Made by a program: the position numbers and the translations under genes
Notes under the pieces: model-generated
Databases searched by the model: none
Seen by the model: the letters and a program-made list of their open reading frames with translations, nothing else
What the model was told of the DNA's origin: nothing
DNA from: Drechslerella dactyloides
Taxonomy: Eukaryota; Ascomycota; Orbiliomycetes; Orbiliales; Orbiliaceae
Assembly (NCBI GenBank): GCA_020064725.1
Contig: JAGTWJ010000002.1
Location: 4,340,001 to 4,404,000 of the forward strand
DNA: 64,000 nt
Reading direction: 5' to 3'
Part shown: piece by piece, positions 11,082-22,694 of the stretch
Layout: every line of letters begins with the position of its first letter
How positions within the stretch are numbered: the first letter of the stretch is position 1

Positions 11082-13086
11082 ATTGAGCGATGCTGGTAAG
11101 GAATGGCATATGCATATTCTGCAATGCATGATTATCACAAAGGAACCTTTGATAATTCAAACTTCCTGATCATATATTCAATTACCAAGACGGCTTCTGC
11201 ACCTAAAGTCGTTGAACCGCACGGCTATTGCAACTTTTCGGTTTGGACATATGATCCAAATATTTGTCTTTCTCGGCTTTTTAATCATTTTTGAGCTAGA
11301 TCTGGCGGGTCGACTTGATCGTCGTTCGGGACTGATGTTCCCTGACGCGGCTTTGATGGCCACATGTACTCCTCTCTGATCATATCAAATTGGTATGAAC
11401 TGTAAGAATGGGGCAATAAAGAAAGTCGAAAGTAAAATGTTGGTTGAAACTATACGTCTCCTGCTAGCCATTGTAACTTTGGTAAAAGTTTGCCTCCCAT
11501 GCTTTAGAAGCACCTGCCTTTGTGTGTATGGCTTCCCCCAATGTCATATAAGACGGCTAATGGCCTAGGAATCTTAACAACTGATTGCGCATGAATCATC
11601 CGATGAAAGCTTGTCCGGAAAACATGCTATCTACATATTGGTAACCGCATCTATCTTGGATGAGGTGCGTGTTTTTGGAAATGTGTGGGTCATAGAACGC
11701 ACCCTGGAAGAGGTCTATGGGAAGTGAACATGCGGATGTGATATCTAGGGTCAGCAGCCACATGCTAATGCCGTATTACTGTCATCGGAGCTGACACTTG
11801 GCATTGTGGAACAGATCATCAGTAGGCTTCATTTGCGATTTTCTATATCATGTATCAAGAGCCAGAAATCTGCTGGTATAATATCGTCTGTGGCCAAGTT
11901 TGGTGGCAGATCGCTGTCTCTAGAAGTGAAGAGTACCTCCTTGTCGGTCGAAGAGAGGGAAATTCTATGTTCCAGCTAGGCCCCGAGGGGACAATTCCAT
12001 TGGTGGGTTGGACGTGCCCTATAGAACCAGTTCAATAATCGATGACTTTTGCTGGTCGGTATTAATATTTTAGACATCTTCAAGTCCGGTTCTGCGTTGC
12101 TACTTGCTGGCTATGTCTCCAACATGTTCATGTATTCGAGCATTCGGGTGGCGCCCTTAGCTGATCAGCCGAACCTATATCCGGATAAATACGGGGATTA
12201 AACTAGTGCCTATCCAGGATTATATCAGACTTCAGGTGCACGAGCAGCAGTTGGAGCTTAATTCTGTCTGAAACGATCAGAAACTGAGAAAGAATGAATG
12301 TTAATTTTTTCTAGTGTCGTGTCAGCTGAGGCAGAGGCGAACAACCTATGGTCCAGAGAAAACGCTGAGCATTGGTAATGTATAGGGGCAGTCTTACGAT
12401 TCGGATATGTTGTGTCTGGGATTTATGTTATATTTGATCATCTTGTCAATTTCTGGTGATGTTCATATAAACTTGCATTGTATAGGACCCTGGCCCTAAA
12501 ACTAATCCCAACAAGAGTCCTTGCAAGCTTGGTAGACTCACGCCAAGCGGGAGACTTCTAAGCTGCCAGCTTTGTTCGTCTATTGCATCCCACGTAAAAC
12601 CCGTCAGCCAGCTCGATCATTGACAGTGCTTCTGACCTACAGCCCCGCGGCTAGAGAATACTATTGCGTCTAGCCTCGGAGACACTGCTATTGCGCCCCA
12701 CGGTGGACAGCAGTAATCCAGGGCAAGCGCAGTTTCAATAATACAAATCGTTCTTGCCCAGATCAGCGCTAGGTCATATTGGGGATATTTGGCCTGCTTG
12801 GCTTTTCTCGGACAACGTTCAGCCTTAGCTTGGCTCGCTTGGCTATACCCAGCTCAACGCCTGAGTTAAAAATGGAATTTCTGCATGGCAATCTCACAGC
12901 TAGTATAAGATATTGAAGCTGACCAGTCCCCTCTCAGCCGCCAGATCTTCTTTCCCGCTTTCTGCTGCTCGTTATCTTTCTCTCATCATCTACTCTTCTT
13001 CAGTTTGGAGTCGAAAGTTGAGAGCTTGTCGAAGCTTGACCTCGACCTCGCTTACCTTGTCAGCGAGCAAGCTCAAATATCCAACA
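11082..13086. other. Intergenic, no gene recognised
   Basis: Frames are short and broken on both strands. The last 200 bases look like a promoter and leader for the gene at 13087, with TATAAGA at 12904-12910 and CT-rich blocks around 12930-12990. I see no repeat or RNA gene. Confidence 0.4.
12904..12910 (+). promoter_or_regulatory. TATA-like element upstream of the secreted protein at 13087
   Basis: TATAAGA lies 177 nt before the chosen ATG and just upstream of a CT-rich tract typical of fungal transcription start regions. The spacing would give a 5' UTR of roughly 130-150 nt. Confidence 0.35.
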
Positions 13087-14037
13087 ATGGCAACACTTCT
13101 TCTGCGTCCAGTCCACCTGCTCGTCCTCCTCCACGGTCTGTCTCTCGCATTCGCCACCGGTACGACGTATAGTTGCAATTCCCAGACCGCGCAAAAATTC
13201 CACCAGGACTGCGCTGTTGCCGCCAACCAGCTCGTCCTCTCTCTCACCGGCGATGATGGCCTAGCACACGTCCCAAATGACGATATATCTCACACATATG
13301 GCAAATGTCAAGCACGGGTGCGCGCCAGTGGAACCGAGAAGACTGCCCAGGGAACCTCGCTACTGCTCTCTTTCGCGCAGATAGGCGCAAGATGCCAGGA
13401 TGGCACCTTTGCGAACAGCGACGCCTCGATAGACGGCGGTCTCAAAGGAGAAGCAAATTGGAAGCGAGGCTTGTCACGGGCGCGAGCAGCAGCAGTGGCC
13501 AAGGCTCCCTTTAGCTTAATAAACCGGTTCAAACGGGACATGCACGATTCATCTCCACAGAAGCAACGACTGGCCAAACGGGGCGAGATTATGGCGGCTA
13601 GGAAGGGATCTAACGGGGATATGTATCGGCTGATGATGGTATCTGCACACGGCGTGCCAGAGCTGGCAGCGACATCTCCCAAAGTCAACAGCATGTTCTT
13701 TCAACGCTCTCGAGAGTTTATGCAACATCATTTCTCAACAGAGGATAACTCGGATCTGGTCTTTGGAAACGCTTATCCAATAGCTAATGGCCATGTCAGC
13801 GTCATCACGCTGGGAGTGAAACTTCGCGGCGGCCAAACTTCCTGGAAGGCGTTTGTAGAGAGTCAGAAAGACAACGGGGATACGATCAAGGCACTGGTAG
13901 CGGATGGGACGTGGATGTTCACAATGAATAAATATGTAGCGGCCTATTTCGAAGTACTGAATTCAAGTGGGCAAGTGGTATTCAATTTTATGATATATGG
14001 GTTCGACTCAGTGAGCTCACCGCTGCCATCGAAGTAA
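13087..14037 (+). CDS. Secreted protein with a four-Cys N-terminal region and dibasic sites, 316 aa
   Basis: A signal peptide is evident: LLVLLHGLSLAFA ends near residue 23. Four cysteines follow at about 30, 42, 74 and 103 in the pattern SC...QDC...YGKC...ARC. This is loosely like the Ecp2/Hce2 family of fungal effectors, but the match is too weak to assign. Dibasic KR sites follow at about 126-127, 149-150 and 164-165, so a Kex2-type protease could release the cysteine region from a cysteine-free C-terminal half of about 150 residues. That half has no family I recognise. The frame is open upstream to 12913, but the ATG at 13087 (context CAACAATGG) starts directly with the signal peptide. 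No intron was seen. The product is probably extracellular; its role is unknown. Confidence 0.72.
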   Translation: MATLLLRPVHLLVLLHGLSLAFATGTTYSCNSQTAQKFHQDCAVAANQLVLSLTGDDGLAHVPNDDISHTYGKCQARVRASGTEKTAQGTSLLLSFAQIGARCQDGTFANSDASIDGGLKGEANWKRGLSRARAAAVAKAPFSLINRFKRDMHDSSPQKQRLAKRGEIMAARKGSNGDMYRLMMVSAHGVPELAATSPKVNSMFFQRSREFMQHHFSTEDNSDLVFGNAYPIANGHVSVITLGVKLRGGQTSWKAFVESQKDNGDTIKALVADGTWMFTMNKYVAAYFEVLNSSGQVVFNFMIYGFDSVSSPLPSK

Positions 14038-14332
14038 AAAAAAAGTCATCAGAGAAAAGGAGGAATCTTTTGGGTCATTATGCAATCGAGGCAACGGGGG
14101 TTTGGAGTTACACATGTTTTGTTTGCGAAGGCGGTCTGTCTTTCCTCTGTAGATTCAGCTGCGCTTTGAATTTCGACGTTTCTTCAGTTTCTTATTTACG
14201 ATAAACCATATCATGGGTGATGATCTTGATGATACCATATACACTTTCTCGTCAATAATGACTATGACTCTGCGAGTGTTTTCCACATACCCGTTGGCTA
14301 ACTTTTAGACGCGTTCGCATCTGCACGCTCTG

Positions 14333-15629
14333 CTATTCCTCCTTTCGCGATCGACTATCTGGATCAAAATACGGTGCCTCACCGATTTCTACCGCTCGAT
14401 TCCCAAATCTCTCACCAAAACCTTCATAGTTGTTGCTAGCAGCATGGGAGGCGCTTCTGTTGTCCCAGACAGCAATGTCGTTTGGATTCTGCCCTTCGAA
14501 GCGAACCTACAGGTCGTGGTTCTTGTAGATCAGGCCCTGAAACCAAGCTAGAAGAGCATCACTTTCTTCTAGGGTCACATCGTTGATGCGTCGCGGAAAG
14601 ACACCGACTGGGAAAGGCTTTTCCAAACAGTGACAGGATTTGTTCGGATGACCTAACCATTGAAAATTTCATCTTAGTTAGCGAGTCTGCACTAGAACTT
14701 GCTGGTATGAAGTCTATTAACATATAGGGTGCACAGCGGTCAGGTCTAGTCCGACGTTCTGGGGATTTCCTCGTGGCTTGTCATATAGAGCCAACCGCTC
14801 CGCCTTCGATATATCATGGAGTCCCGAGCCGATATGTGTCGCCGTCAAGTTTTCTCGGAACTGTTGATACGGTTTTGATAGCCTATCGTACAGCTCGTAC
14901 CCAGATGCCCATAGCGTATCCCCTCCGGTCGTTGGCAGCTGCACGAGCCTCAGGGAGCCCCGGAGGTGTAGTCGGCCGGAAAAGGTTCTAAGGAGATATC
15001 AGAGTGCCAGACGGCGGACTTATATCGATATGTTTCGGCGGGCTTACGATAAAGAGCTTTGTGCTGGATAGAAGAGATGGTGGAAATCTCAGGATCTGAG
15101 CCACAGAGCTCACGCTCGTCGTTGAGAACCGGGTGAATGTGAAGGGTTGATTCGGCAGGTTTCCCGGTTAGCTAGAACGTAAGCGCATGCATAGCTGTCA
15201 GCATTGACTTTAATGTTGATTTTAGAATCGACTGATGGTCTATATACTTGGCCAAGTTTGTGAATGAGCTGCTTCTGGATGTCATTTGTAAGATTGTCCT
15301 GTGCACGAAAGAATACTACGCCTCGCTCAGAAACTGATATCCGGCGAGCCCGACGGTCCATTAGTGAAAATCATGTTTCGTAAGTGTATAGGCTAGGCTA
15401 GAAATTATGTACTAATGACGGCCAAGTCTCTCAGTAGTTCGTCTGCATTTGGGGCGTTGATGATATCGTTCACGATGTTGACTTCCGGAAACTCTGTGCT
15501 AATTACTGGTGTGGCGTCTTCAGACTTGAAGTTGTCAACGGTGCCCGTGAATCGAATCGGCTCTGGGCAAGCTTTGTGCCCTGTGAGTACAGCCTTTGCT
15601 ATCTCGCCAGAAACTGCTAAAGGTGCCAT
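14333..15629 (-). pseudogene. Broken TauD/TfdA-family dioxygenase gene
   Basis: Minus-strand pieces match an Fe(II)/2-oxoglutarate taurine-type dioxygenase along its length. From ATG 15629 comes ATPVISTEFPEVN...NADELLRDLAVI. Introns at 15412-15334 and 15247-15172 splice cleanly into ISERGVVFFRAQDNLTND, then LGQ joined to LTGKPAEST, LHIHPVLNDERELCGSDPE and the metal-binding WHSDIS. The gene then breaks. An extra segment of about 8 bp near 14951-14962 shifts the frame before VQLPTTGGDTLWASGYELYD. The next intron near 14730-14650 no longer joins in frame. Another shift lies near 14611-14625. A TAG at 14509-14507 stands where NHDL-Q-VRF is expected. The tail with NPNDIAVWDNRSASHAA and PYFDPDSRSR runs to a stop at 14333. 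The parent enzyme would use sulfonates or similar substrates. At least three independent lesions make this a pseudogene. Confidence 0.85.
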
Positions 15630-17765
15630 TGTAAAACTTTCGAAGCTGTCTTCTGTATTCGGAGTAAACGGGAGGTGATGAAGGATTTTGATTCAAGGAT
15701 TCCAATATTCTACATCTACTTCGGCAGGTTATTTATGAAGTTAACCAGGAACTGAGGGCACATCTATATGCCAATTCTCTACCAAAGACATGTTGAGACC
15801 GGACGTCAATGACGAAGCCCATATCGCTTCTGATATCTATAGCACCGTGCGAACTACATACGTGCTTCTGACTGGGCTGTGGAATCATTCAGCTGTTTAA
15901 ATTTCAATTCTGGACCGGCTCTTCGGCACTGTATTTCGTGTGCGATTTTGAATTGAAACACACTTCTCGTCGGCCTTACCGTCTAGCGTGGGGTAGCTTC
16001 TACATGATCGATGCATGACGCTGTTAACAAAATGACTTAGTAACTGGGATTGAGACGTTGCAATTGCTGGGCGTGGCGCCCGGGCCCGTGCATTGATATT
16101 GTTTATTGGGTGGCTCAACGTACCGAGACGTTGTAGAATACCGTCGGAAATGCGCAATCTTGGCGGAAATTTCGCCATATATGGGTGGGGCGGCGGTATC
16201 ATTAGGGTCCTGTAAAGCCGATAGCTTGGTCAGCTCATCGGAAAGCTGAGATTTGGGCACCCGGAGTATGGAATTCGCCTGGGGTGAAAATTTTTTATTG
16301 TGACATCTGCACAGATAAGCATGATGTGGAGCTGACAGGATCAGAGTGGGATCTTCTATACGAGGCCGTTTGCACCATTGAGAATAAATATGATCCTGTC
16401 AATACCTTAGCAAAAATGACGAATGGCAGCTCGATCGGGTTATGCTGAGAACTAGGAACTGCTTCATATCTTAATAATTCCTGTCTGGATATTCATACTT
16501 AGGCAATTAACTATAGGAGTACGCATTTATAAGCTATAGGTTGCGAGATTGCAAGCGCCCTGATTACAGAACTGCATCGGGTTATCTCTCGGGGAATTCT
16601 GAGCTATCTAGCCTCCATTTAACTATGGGTAGTCAACGAGTTTCGAAGTAAGTCGCCTGCACTTCGTGCGTTCTGGTTTATAATTTACGAGACCAGGCAG
16701 AGCTTTGAAGCGTTAGCTTGCGGAGGCTTATAAACAGGTGGAAAGGTATGAGGGAGGTTCCGCCCTATATGGCTACGCCAATCCTCGAGGTTGAATTCCG
16801 AACTATGAGTTTCCCTGAAGTGAAGACGGCTTTGGAGAAGGTGTCCATTGAGGACTAGTATGAGGTAGACGCTAGTTTTGAGTAAGGAACCCTACTACCT
16901 AGTCACTGAGGATATCGAATATTATTGCGTCAAGCATATCTGGATCTACAGCAGGGTCTGTGATTGTCATATGACAGACTTCCGATTGTTTCGTAATTAG
17001 CTAAAGGCCGGCTCCTGGTAGTATGATGATTTAGCGAGATGGTGCTTTGGAATCGGGCATCAGGGCGCTATTATTCAAACGCTTGGGCTTTCATTCGAGT
17101 CTTTCTCAGGTTGGTATCTTCTTTTGTGTTTCCATAGAGTTTCGAGTCTCATATACGCGTATACATACTTGTGTCATGTCTCCGTCATAAGTGATTGCTC
17201 GAGTAGCAATTCATCCAGAGAGCATATCTTTCGTCGATGACTGGACAGTCAAGTGCAAATGCACTATGCTGGCAACTGACCCTGAGGGCCCGGCTCCGAT
17301 TAAGTCGTATGCTCACAATGTGCATGGTGAACCAAAATTCCAGTTCTCTTTACATTTTGAGTTAGACTAAAGTAGGATAGTGGTTAGCAGCCAAGTGCAT
17401 TTGGGTGCTAGATTAGAGATCTAGCTCAAGCTGAATATTTGGCTTGGACACGAAGCCGACCTTCACAACTGGCTTTACAGAGGGATGGATTGATGAGTCG
17501 AAATTGATGCACGATGTCATTTTATAAGTTTACCATTGATCCGTTGCTGTCTATCTCATGAAAACTCTTCAACCTAACTGACCACTGAACGTTGAGTATA
17601 CTAGTAAGTATCCGATATGCCTACGTAATCAATACAAGGGAACTGGCAGCTCAAGCTACCAGCTCAATTCCGTAGTTGCCTCTAGCCAAATTCGCATATC
17701 GATATATCCTAGGATCTTCTGATAACTTCTACCTGAATCTAACTTCCTGGGACCCATTCATCGAT
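15630..17765. other. Intergenic, decayed sequence
   Basis: No gene can be supported. Short minus-strand frames near 15897-16260 are open for up to about 100 codons but show no recognisable motif and no splice partners. The remainder is rich in stops on both strands. Confidence 0.35.
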
Positions 17766-18541
17766 TCACGTCGCCTTTACTTCCCACTCGTCAGCGCCTA
17801 ACTGGCCTGCCTTGAGCATCTTTAGAAGCTTGTTTGCTGCGCTTTTATTCAAGTCCTTGCCTGAAAGCTCCTTGAATCGCCATGCGTAAGCCAGAGCTCT
17901 TTCACTTCCGTCGATATTAGCAACGGCTTGCTTGAAGAGGATCTTCTGTGATAATAATCAATGTTGTAGATATATTAGCCAAGCAATCGAGAAGATAGCT
18001 GGGCTGGCCGGAGCTCCTAGCTCGTAAAGGCCCAAACAACAGTTACAACAACCAACATGGAATATTAATATAAGAAGGAATAGATTAACGATGGGATAAA
18101 TTTCGACTGCTGTACACGAACCTCGGCCAAGCTCAGGTCGGTGTCACCGCCCCTAAGCTTTGTCTTCCAACGCATCTGGAGACTGTTCAACGTTTTATCC
18201 GTATCCGGGAATTTGTCCTTGAAGTTCTCAAAAATTTCACTCCAAGGCGCTTTGACTTCGTTTCCACCTTGGTTGCTCGTGATAAAAGCCTGGAGGGCGG
18301 AGTCTTGCTCATCTGTCCATGAACCTCGTTTACCTTTTGTGCCATTGCTCGTTTCATCTTGGGCGGCTGGCTTCTTGGTAGCTTTGGTCTTTCGAAGTTT
18401 CTTCTTAGGGCGCTCTCTTTCGGCAGTCACATCTCCATTATCTCTGCCATCGCTCTTAATCTTAGGCGAGATGGTCAAGGTTGTGCTGAAATCGGAAACC
18501 GGTGGCGAGGGCTCTCGCTCTCGCTTTACAGTGGCTGACAT
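17766..18541 (-). CDS. SANT/Myb-like DNA-binding protein, about 200 aa, one intron
   Basis: Exon 1 runs from ATG 18541 to about 18122; exon 2 is 17945-17766. The N-terminal 75 residues are charged and Lys-rich (RPKKKLRKTKATKK), a likely nuclear localisation signal. Then comes GKRGSWTDEQDSALQAFI...APWSEIFENF...NSLQMRWKTKL, a single Myb/SANT repeat with its spaced aromatic residues. Exon 2 encodes a helical tail, with QAVANIDGSERALAYAWRFK and a Lys/Leu-rich helix, ending DEWEVKAT. Two donors keep the frame: GTTCGT at 18121 (199 aa) or GTACAG at 18115 (201 aa), both to the acceptor ATCACAG at 17946. Proteins of this kind are usually nuclear DNA-binding factors; the target is unknown. Its closest neighbour is the TauD pseudogene on the same strand. 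Confidence 0.75.
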
Positions 18542-21500
18542 GGCGTATTAGTGAAACCTAGTTCAGAAAGGTTAGTATCTACCTTGAGAGGTAAGCAACC
18601 TGAGAGCTCTATACACGCGTGAGTCTTACAGGAACAAGAGAGGTTCGAGATCCAAAGGAGCTGAGGTGATGTTGCTAAATTCTGTCTGACACGATTGAGT
18701 TATCAGTTATCCTAATAATGTTGGATATTCTCGCCAGTTCGTGCAACGTCGTCCTAAATTTATGGCGTTGAATCAGATTCTACAATCTTCGATTCAAGAC
18801 TCAATATTTACAGGTTAACATGTGGGGGATCCTCAAGAAATCTACAAGAGTATCGAAAATTCTAGTTGGCTGATCGCGAGGGCTCGTCTGCGATAAAGTT
18901 TATGCGAGAAATGACTTGTACTTGACCGTCAAATGGGGTGGCCATGGGTCTGATATTTTCGTTCGTTCATAATTCGGAATCTTGCAGCCTGTACAAAAAT
19001 TACACTTTCATATATCCCGAAGGAATACCGGTGGAATTGACCCACACAGTTCTCCTGACAAGCGTGGTAGTAGTGGTGTATCTGAAGCCGGGGTTATCGG
19101 GGCCGCAATCAATACAGACGATCAAATTCTGAATGCGAGTAATGCTATTCCCTGGTCTCAAGCTACTAATGTTGTCTAAGCTTGCCGTGAAGCTAGCTAC
19201 TGTTCCATGGTGCGTGCATAAAAAGTTTAGTTGCGCGGGGAAAATTGAAAGCTGTGTGGGACGTGGCAGTTGTAGCAGACGTAGTGCCAACCAACATTCG
19301 GAGGGATCCCGATGGCCCAGGCTTCGATCATACCCATCCTAACTTTAGTAACACAATCTGCAACTGAGAATTTGGAATCGATCGACAGGTTAATATATAT
19401 CTTGATTAATCAATGTATACCGCCGTGCTGGATGATGTGGTCTTGTGAGCTAGCTTATCGTGGAAGCTCTGCTTCATGCATATTGCCTGGACTGCGGGAC
19501 AGTAGCTTGGCGGGGGTACTTTGTAATGTCAACAAATTGAGGAATGCATGTAGGGGGGCTCCGTTCTATCGATACTTCCTTCGCCACCACCTTGAAACTA
19601 TACAGAATTTGAGGAATCGAAGGCCCAAATTTTTCCAGGACACATCAAGACCAACAGTGACATGAATTCTTGATCAAGATTTTGCTCATCGCAGCCCCCA
19701 TCGCACTTACCTGGCTGTTGGTTCCCTCCGTCGAATTCACGCAAGGCAATGTTGGTAGTTGATGTGTTGGTGATGAAGATTAATATAAGGGGTTAGCCGA
19801 GCAGGATGGTCAGCCAACCAGAGAGCGTAGTGTCCTCGAGCTCGTCCAAGATGCTGTTTCAGATAGCTGCTACCCCTGCCTTCTTGTACAACGAGCTATC
19901 GGTACGGGTTTCTCTTGCTGAGGTGGTGGGCCGTCCATTGGGCGTGGGGCGGTGACACGTGGTGCGAGGGTAAAGGCACGACAAGGTACTCGCAGCTGAG
20001 TGTATCGAAATGCAGAACAGCAGGCCACTGAAGCTAAACATGATCAAAGCTTTGGAAACATTTAAGCGGGAAGTGGGGCCTGATACATAGTTACTCATCA
20101 CATCGGAAAAGCTCTTGCGGATGAGTTGTACCTGCATAAGCGTGCATCTCTGTATACTTCCTGCTTTGGGGAAATTGGAGGGTGGAGACTCGATATCACT
20201 CAGTCTGGGCGTACTGGCGGGTTCCGGATTCCGTGCCGTTTCTGTTGGCTCTTCCGGAGAGAGGCGGGTTGGGTCGGGATCTATTCGTTTGTTCCTTGCT
20301 TTCAAAAATTCCGATTCCGCCTCTGTTTCGTTTCTCGCTTGTCAGACTTTAATGTTCCTCGATCCTTATCCTTAGAAGGCAAATGAGTGAGAGTCTTCAG
20401 ATTTCAGTTAATGTTGTCAATTAAACTACAGTTTGGGAACCCAAAATTTTCCAAGGGGCGATAAAACTATGTACATGTACTTGGGATGTGCCGCCATAAT
20501 ATAATTCCATGATAAAAACCATATATCTGAAGCATGTCAGTGACCAATAAACTAGCCAACTGGCAAGGAAGAGGACTAGCGGCAAGCTGGTTATCGTTAC
20601 CAGACTTACCACGACATTAGCGAAGACATGCCGATGTCGTTTTAGGATTTACCGCCGAAATGTAAGGAGCATGGAGGCTGACTGGGTCTGGAATCGCAGA
20701 GTCGTACAACAGGGGGTCGTCATACCGTCGATAAACTTTATAAAGCACCGAGTGACCGCCCTATTTCCCACAGAGCTTCTTCTCAGCCCTCAGAATACTC
20801 GCGATATATCTCTCTTAAGGTCGTCAGCGACGCCATTCTCTTGCCTTGCAAGCTTGCTGGTGCTGCTCAAGCTATTCTGGCTGGCCACTACACGCTCCTT
20901 TTCCTTGTTAGACGGCCTCTTTCGCCAAGTACATTCCTTTAGTGCGACGTCTACTTCTGTATAATAGTCCAAGTTGTATCGCATTCCCGGGGAATAGATA
21001 TTGTCGCCAGAGCATAGCCATCTCGATAGCTAGTCGCTTTAAGGACCGCCATTCACTAGAGAGCTCCGACTGCTAGGTAGCCACGGGATCGTCATCTTAG
21101 ATTTCCTGGGAATCTTTGGAGATCTTTACGTCTAGGATTTATCGCTGGAAGCTGATAGATTCTTTTTGTATCCGGCCGGGCGAAAAATTCCTCTTTCTGC
21201 TCTGCGGTCATCAAGAGCGTGTCAATATACCGATATTTTTACGAGGGTATAGATACTTGATCTTGACGCTTTGTCAAGGCTCCAGAGTCCTTACGTCACT
21301 CAACAGAGGCTTCACTTTGCTGGCGTCGTGACTATTGCAATCGCCGATACCCAAGAGGCAGGCCCGGAAGGTGTGCGCGAGAAGGAATCATCGCTGTTAT
21401 ACCATCTCGTCGTTGTTGCCAGGTTGATAGCAGCATCTACAGTCCGAAAGTGCGCCTGGAATCACACTGCCAGCAAAAATTCTATAAAAGGAACCCCACG

Positions 21501-21687
21501 CACCAAAGATTTCTCTTCCTTCTTCCTTCCTTCTTCTTCACCACCCACCCACTCACGATCGAAAGAAACCTCTTCCCTCATCCCGATATTATCACCATTT
21601 AAAGCTCATCGCGCGTTTGATTCGTCGAACACCTTGAAGATAGCCGCACCCCCTAAGACACAGTTTCTTTAATTCAGAAGCTTCACT
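18542..21687. other. Intergenic, no gene recognised
   Basis: Several frames of 60-150 codons occur on both strands, but none has a clear domain or start context. The longest, at 20305-19859 on the minus strand, is polar with one hydrophobic patch and no family likeness. The segment near 20990-20700 (minus) has fragmentary protein-like stretches in shifting frames and may be an old relic. The final 210 bases are the promoter and leader of the CAP gene. Confidence 0.35.
21483..21490 (+). promoter_or_regulatory. TATA box of the CAP-protein gene
   Basis: TATAAAAG lies 198 nt before the ATG at 21688. It is followed about 20 nt later by a strong CT-rich tract (TTCTTCCTTCCTTCTTCTTC region at 21511-21547), the usual mark of a fungal transcription start zone. 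Confidence 0.55.
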
Positions 21688-22694
21688 ATGAAGGGCATCA
21701 AACAACTCGTTGTTGCAGCTTCTCTGCTGGGCAACCTCTTCACGTCAGGGCTTGCGATTGCAATTCCACGTGCCGGTAAGGATGTCCTGGTCCTAGCTCC
21801 TCCGTGCGAAAGCATTGATGGTCAACAAGTCTGGTCCGAGGGCAACCAGATTAGTGATGCATCTTTTAATGCATCGGACCCAACCCCAATTCTCAAGCTC
21901 CGTGGCCTCACCGAACTCCTTGACCGCCGTGCTCCGGCTGCGGCAAAACCTACCCCGACTGCTTTTACCTCTGCGGAGGGCAAGTTCTCTCGCGACATGC
22001 TCAAGATCACAAATGACCTTCGCGCGATTCACGGTGCCCCACCTGTGGTCTGGAATAAGTCGCTGGCCACATACGCGGCTCGTTGGGGAAAGCGTTGCAA
22101 CTTCGAGCACTCACACGGCCCCTACGGTGAGAACCTTGCAGGAGGAGGCCCAATGAACAATCCTGTCTGGTATCAATGGCTGTAAGTACTTACCATCCTC
22201 CTCGAATTCCAACAGTGCGATCGTGTTGTCCATATACTTTTGCCGACCGACGTTCATGAATGGAGCTTCAGCTGACCGGGGTGCTTCCCTGTAGTCTCTA
22301 CAGCGAGGTTAAGAACTACGATTGGAATAAGCCAGGGTTCTCAGGCGGTAAGTAAATAAGCGCTACCTGTATTCTTCTAGAGCTTCTCCGCTGACCCTTG
22401 CCAAAAGCCACCGGTCATTTCACTCAGCTGGTCTGGAAGGCAACCAGGGAGATGGGCTGCGCATGGGTTGCCGGCTGCTCCAAGTAAGTTTCCCATCATT
22501 ATGTAATTCCTAATGAGATGTATGAGGTACACATGCTGAAACATTCCCTCATCAATAGCCTTTCATACCAGGTCTGGTGTGAATTTACTCCTGCTGGAAA
22601 TGTCTCCCCGGTGTCCAACTACAATGTCAATGTCGGTCGTCCCACTCGCGGCATCCCACCAGCACCTCCCACAAATGACCCACATTACAGATGA
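21688..22694 (+). CDS. Secreted CAP/PR-1-like (SCP/TAPS) protein, 252 aa, four exons
   Basis: Exons are 21688-22181, 22295-22347, 22408-22483 and 22559-22694. All three introns have GTAAGT donors, and CTGAC branch-like sites occur in the first two. A signal peptide (QLVVAASLLGNLFTSGLAIA) is followed by a long pro-region of about 85 residues containing LLDRRA. The CAP domain starts near residue 100 (MLKITNDLRAIHGAPPVVWN). It carries the family marks HSHGPYGENLA, GHFTQLVWKATREMGCAW and YQVWCEFTPAGNVSPVSNYN. The His/Glu/His cavity residues and the conserved cysteines are present. Fungal CAP proteins (Pry family) are secreted and in yeast bind sterols and fatty acids; some act in virulence. Lipid binding here is inferred from the family. 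Confidence 0.93.

Noticed and set aside
12913..13086. Upstream extension of the secreted-protein frame
   Set aside because: It has no in-context start and would place the signal peptide inside the protein; the CT-rich composition fits a leader.
19859..20305. 148-codon minus-strand frame with a Pro/Glu-rich start and one hydrophobic patch
   Set aside because: No domain, the start lacks a good context, and shifting the frame gives similar openness; left as unproven.
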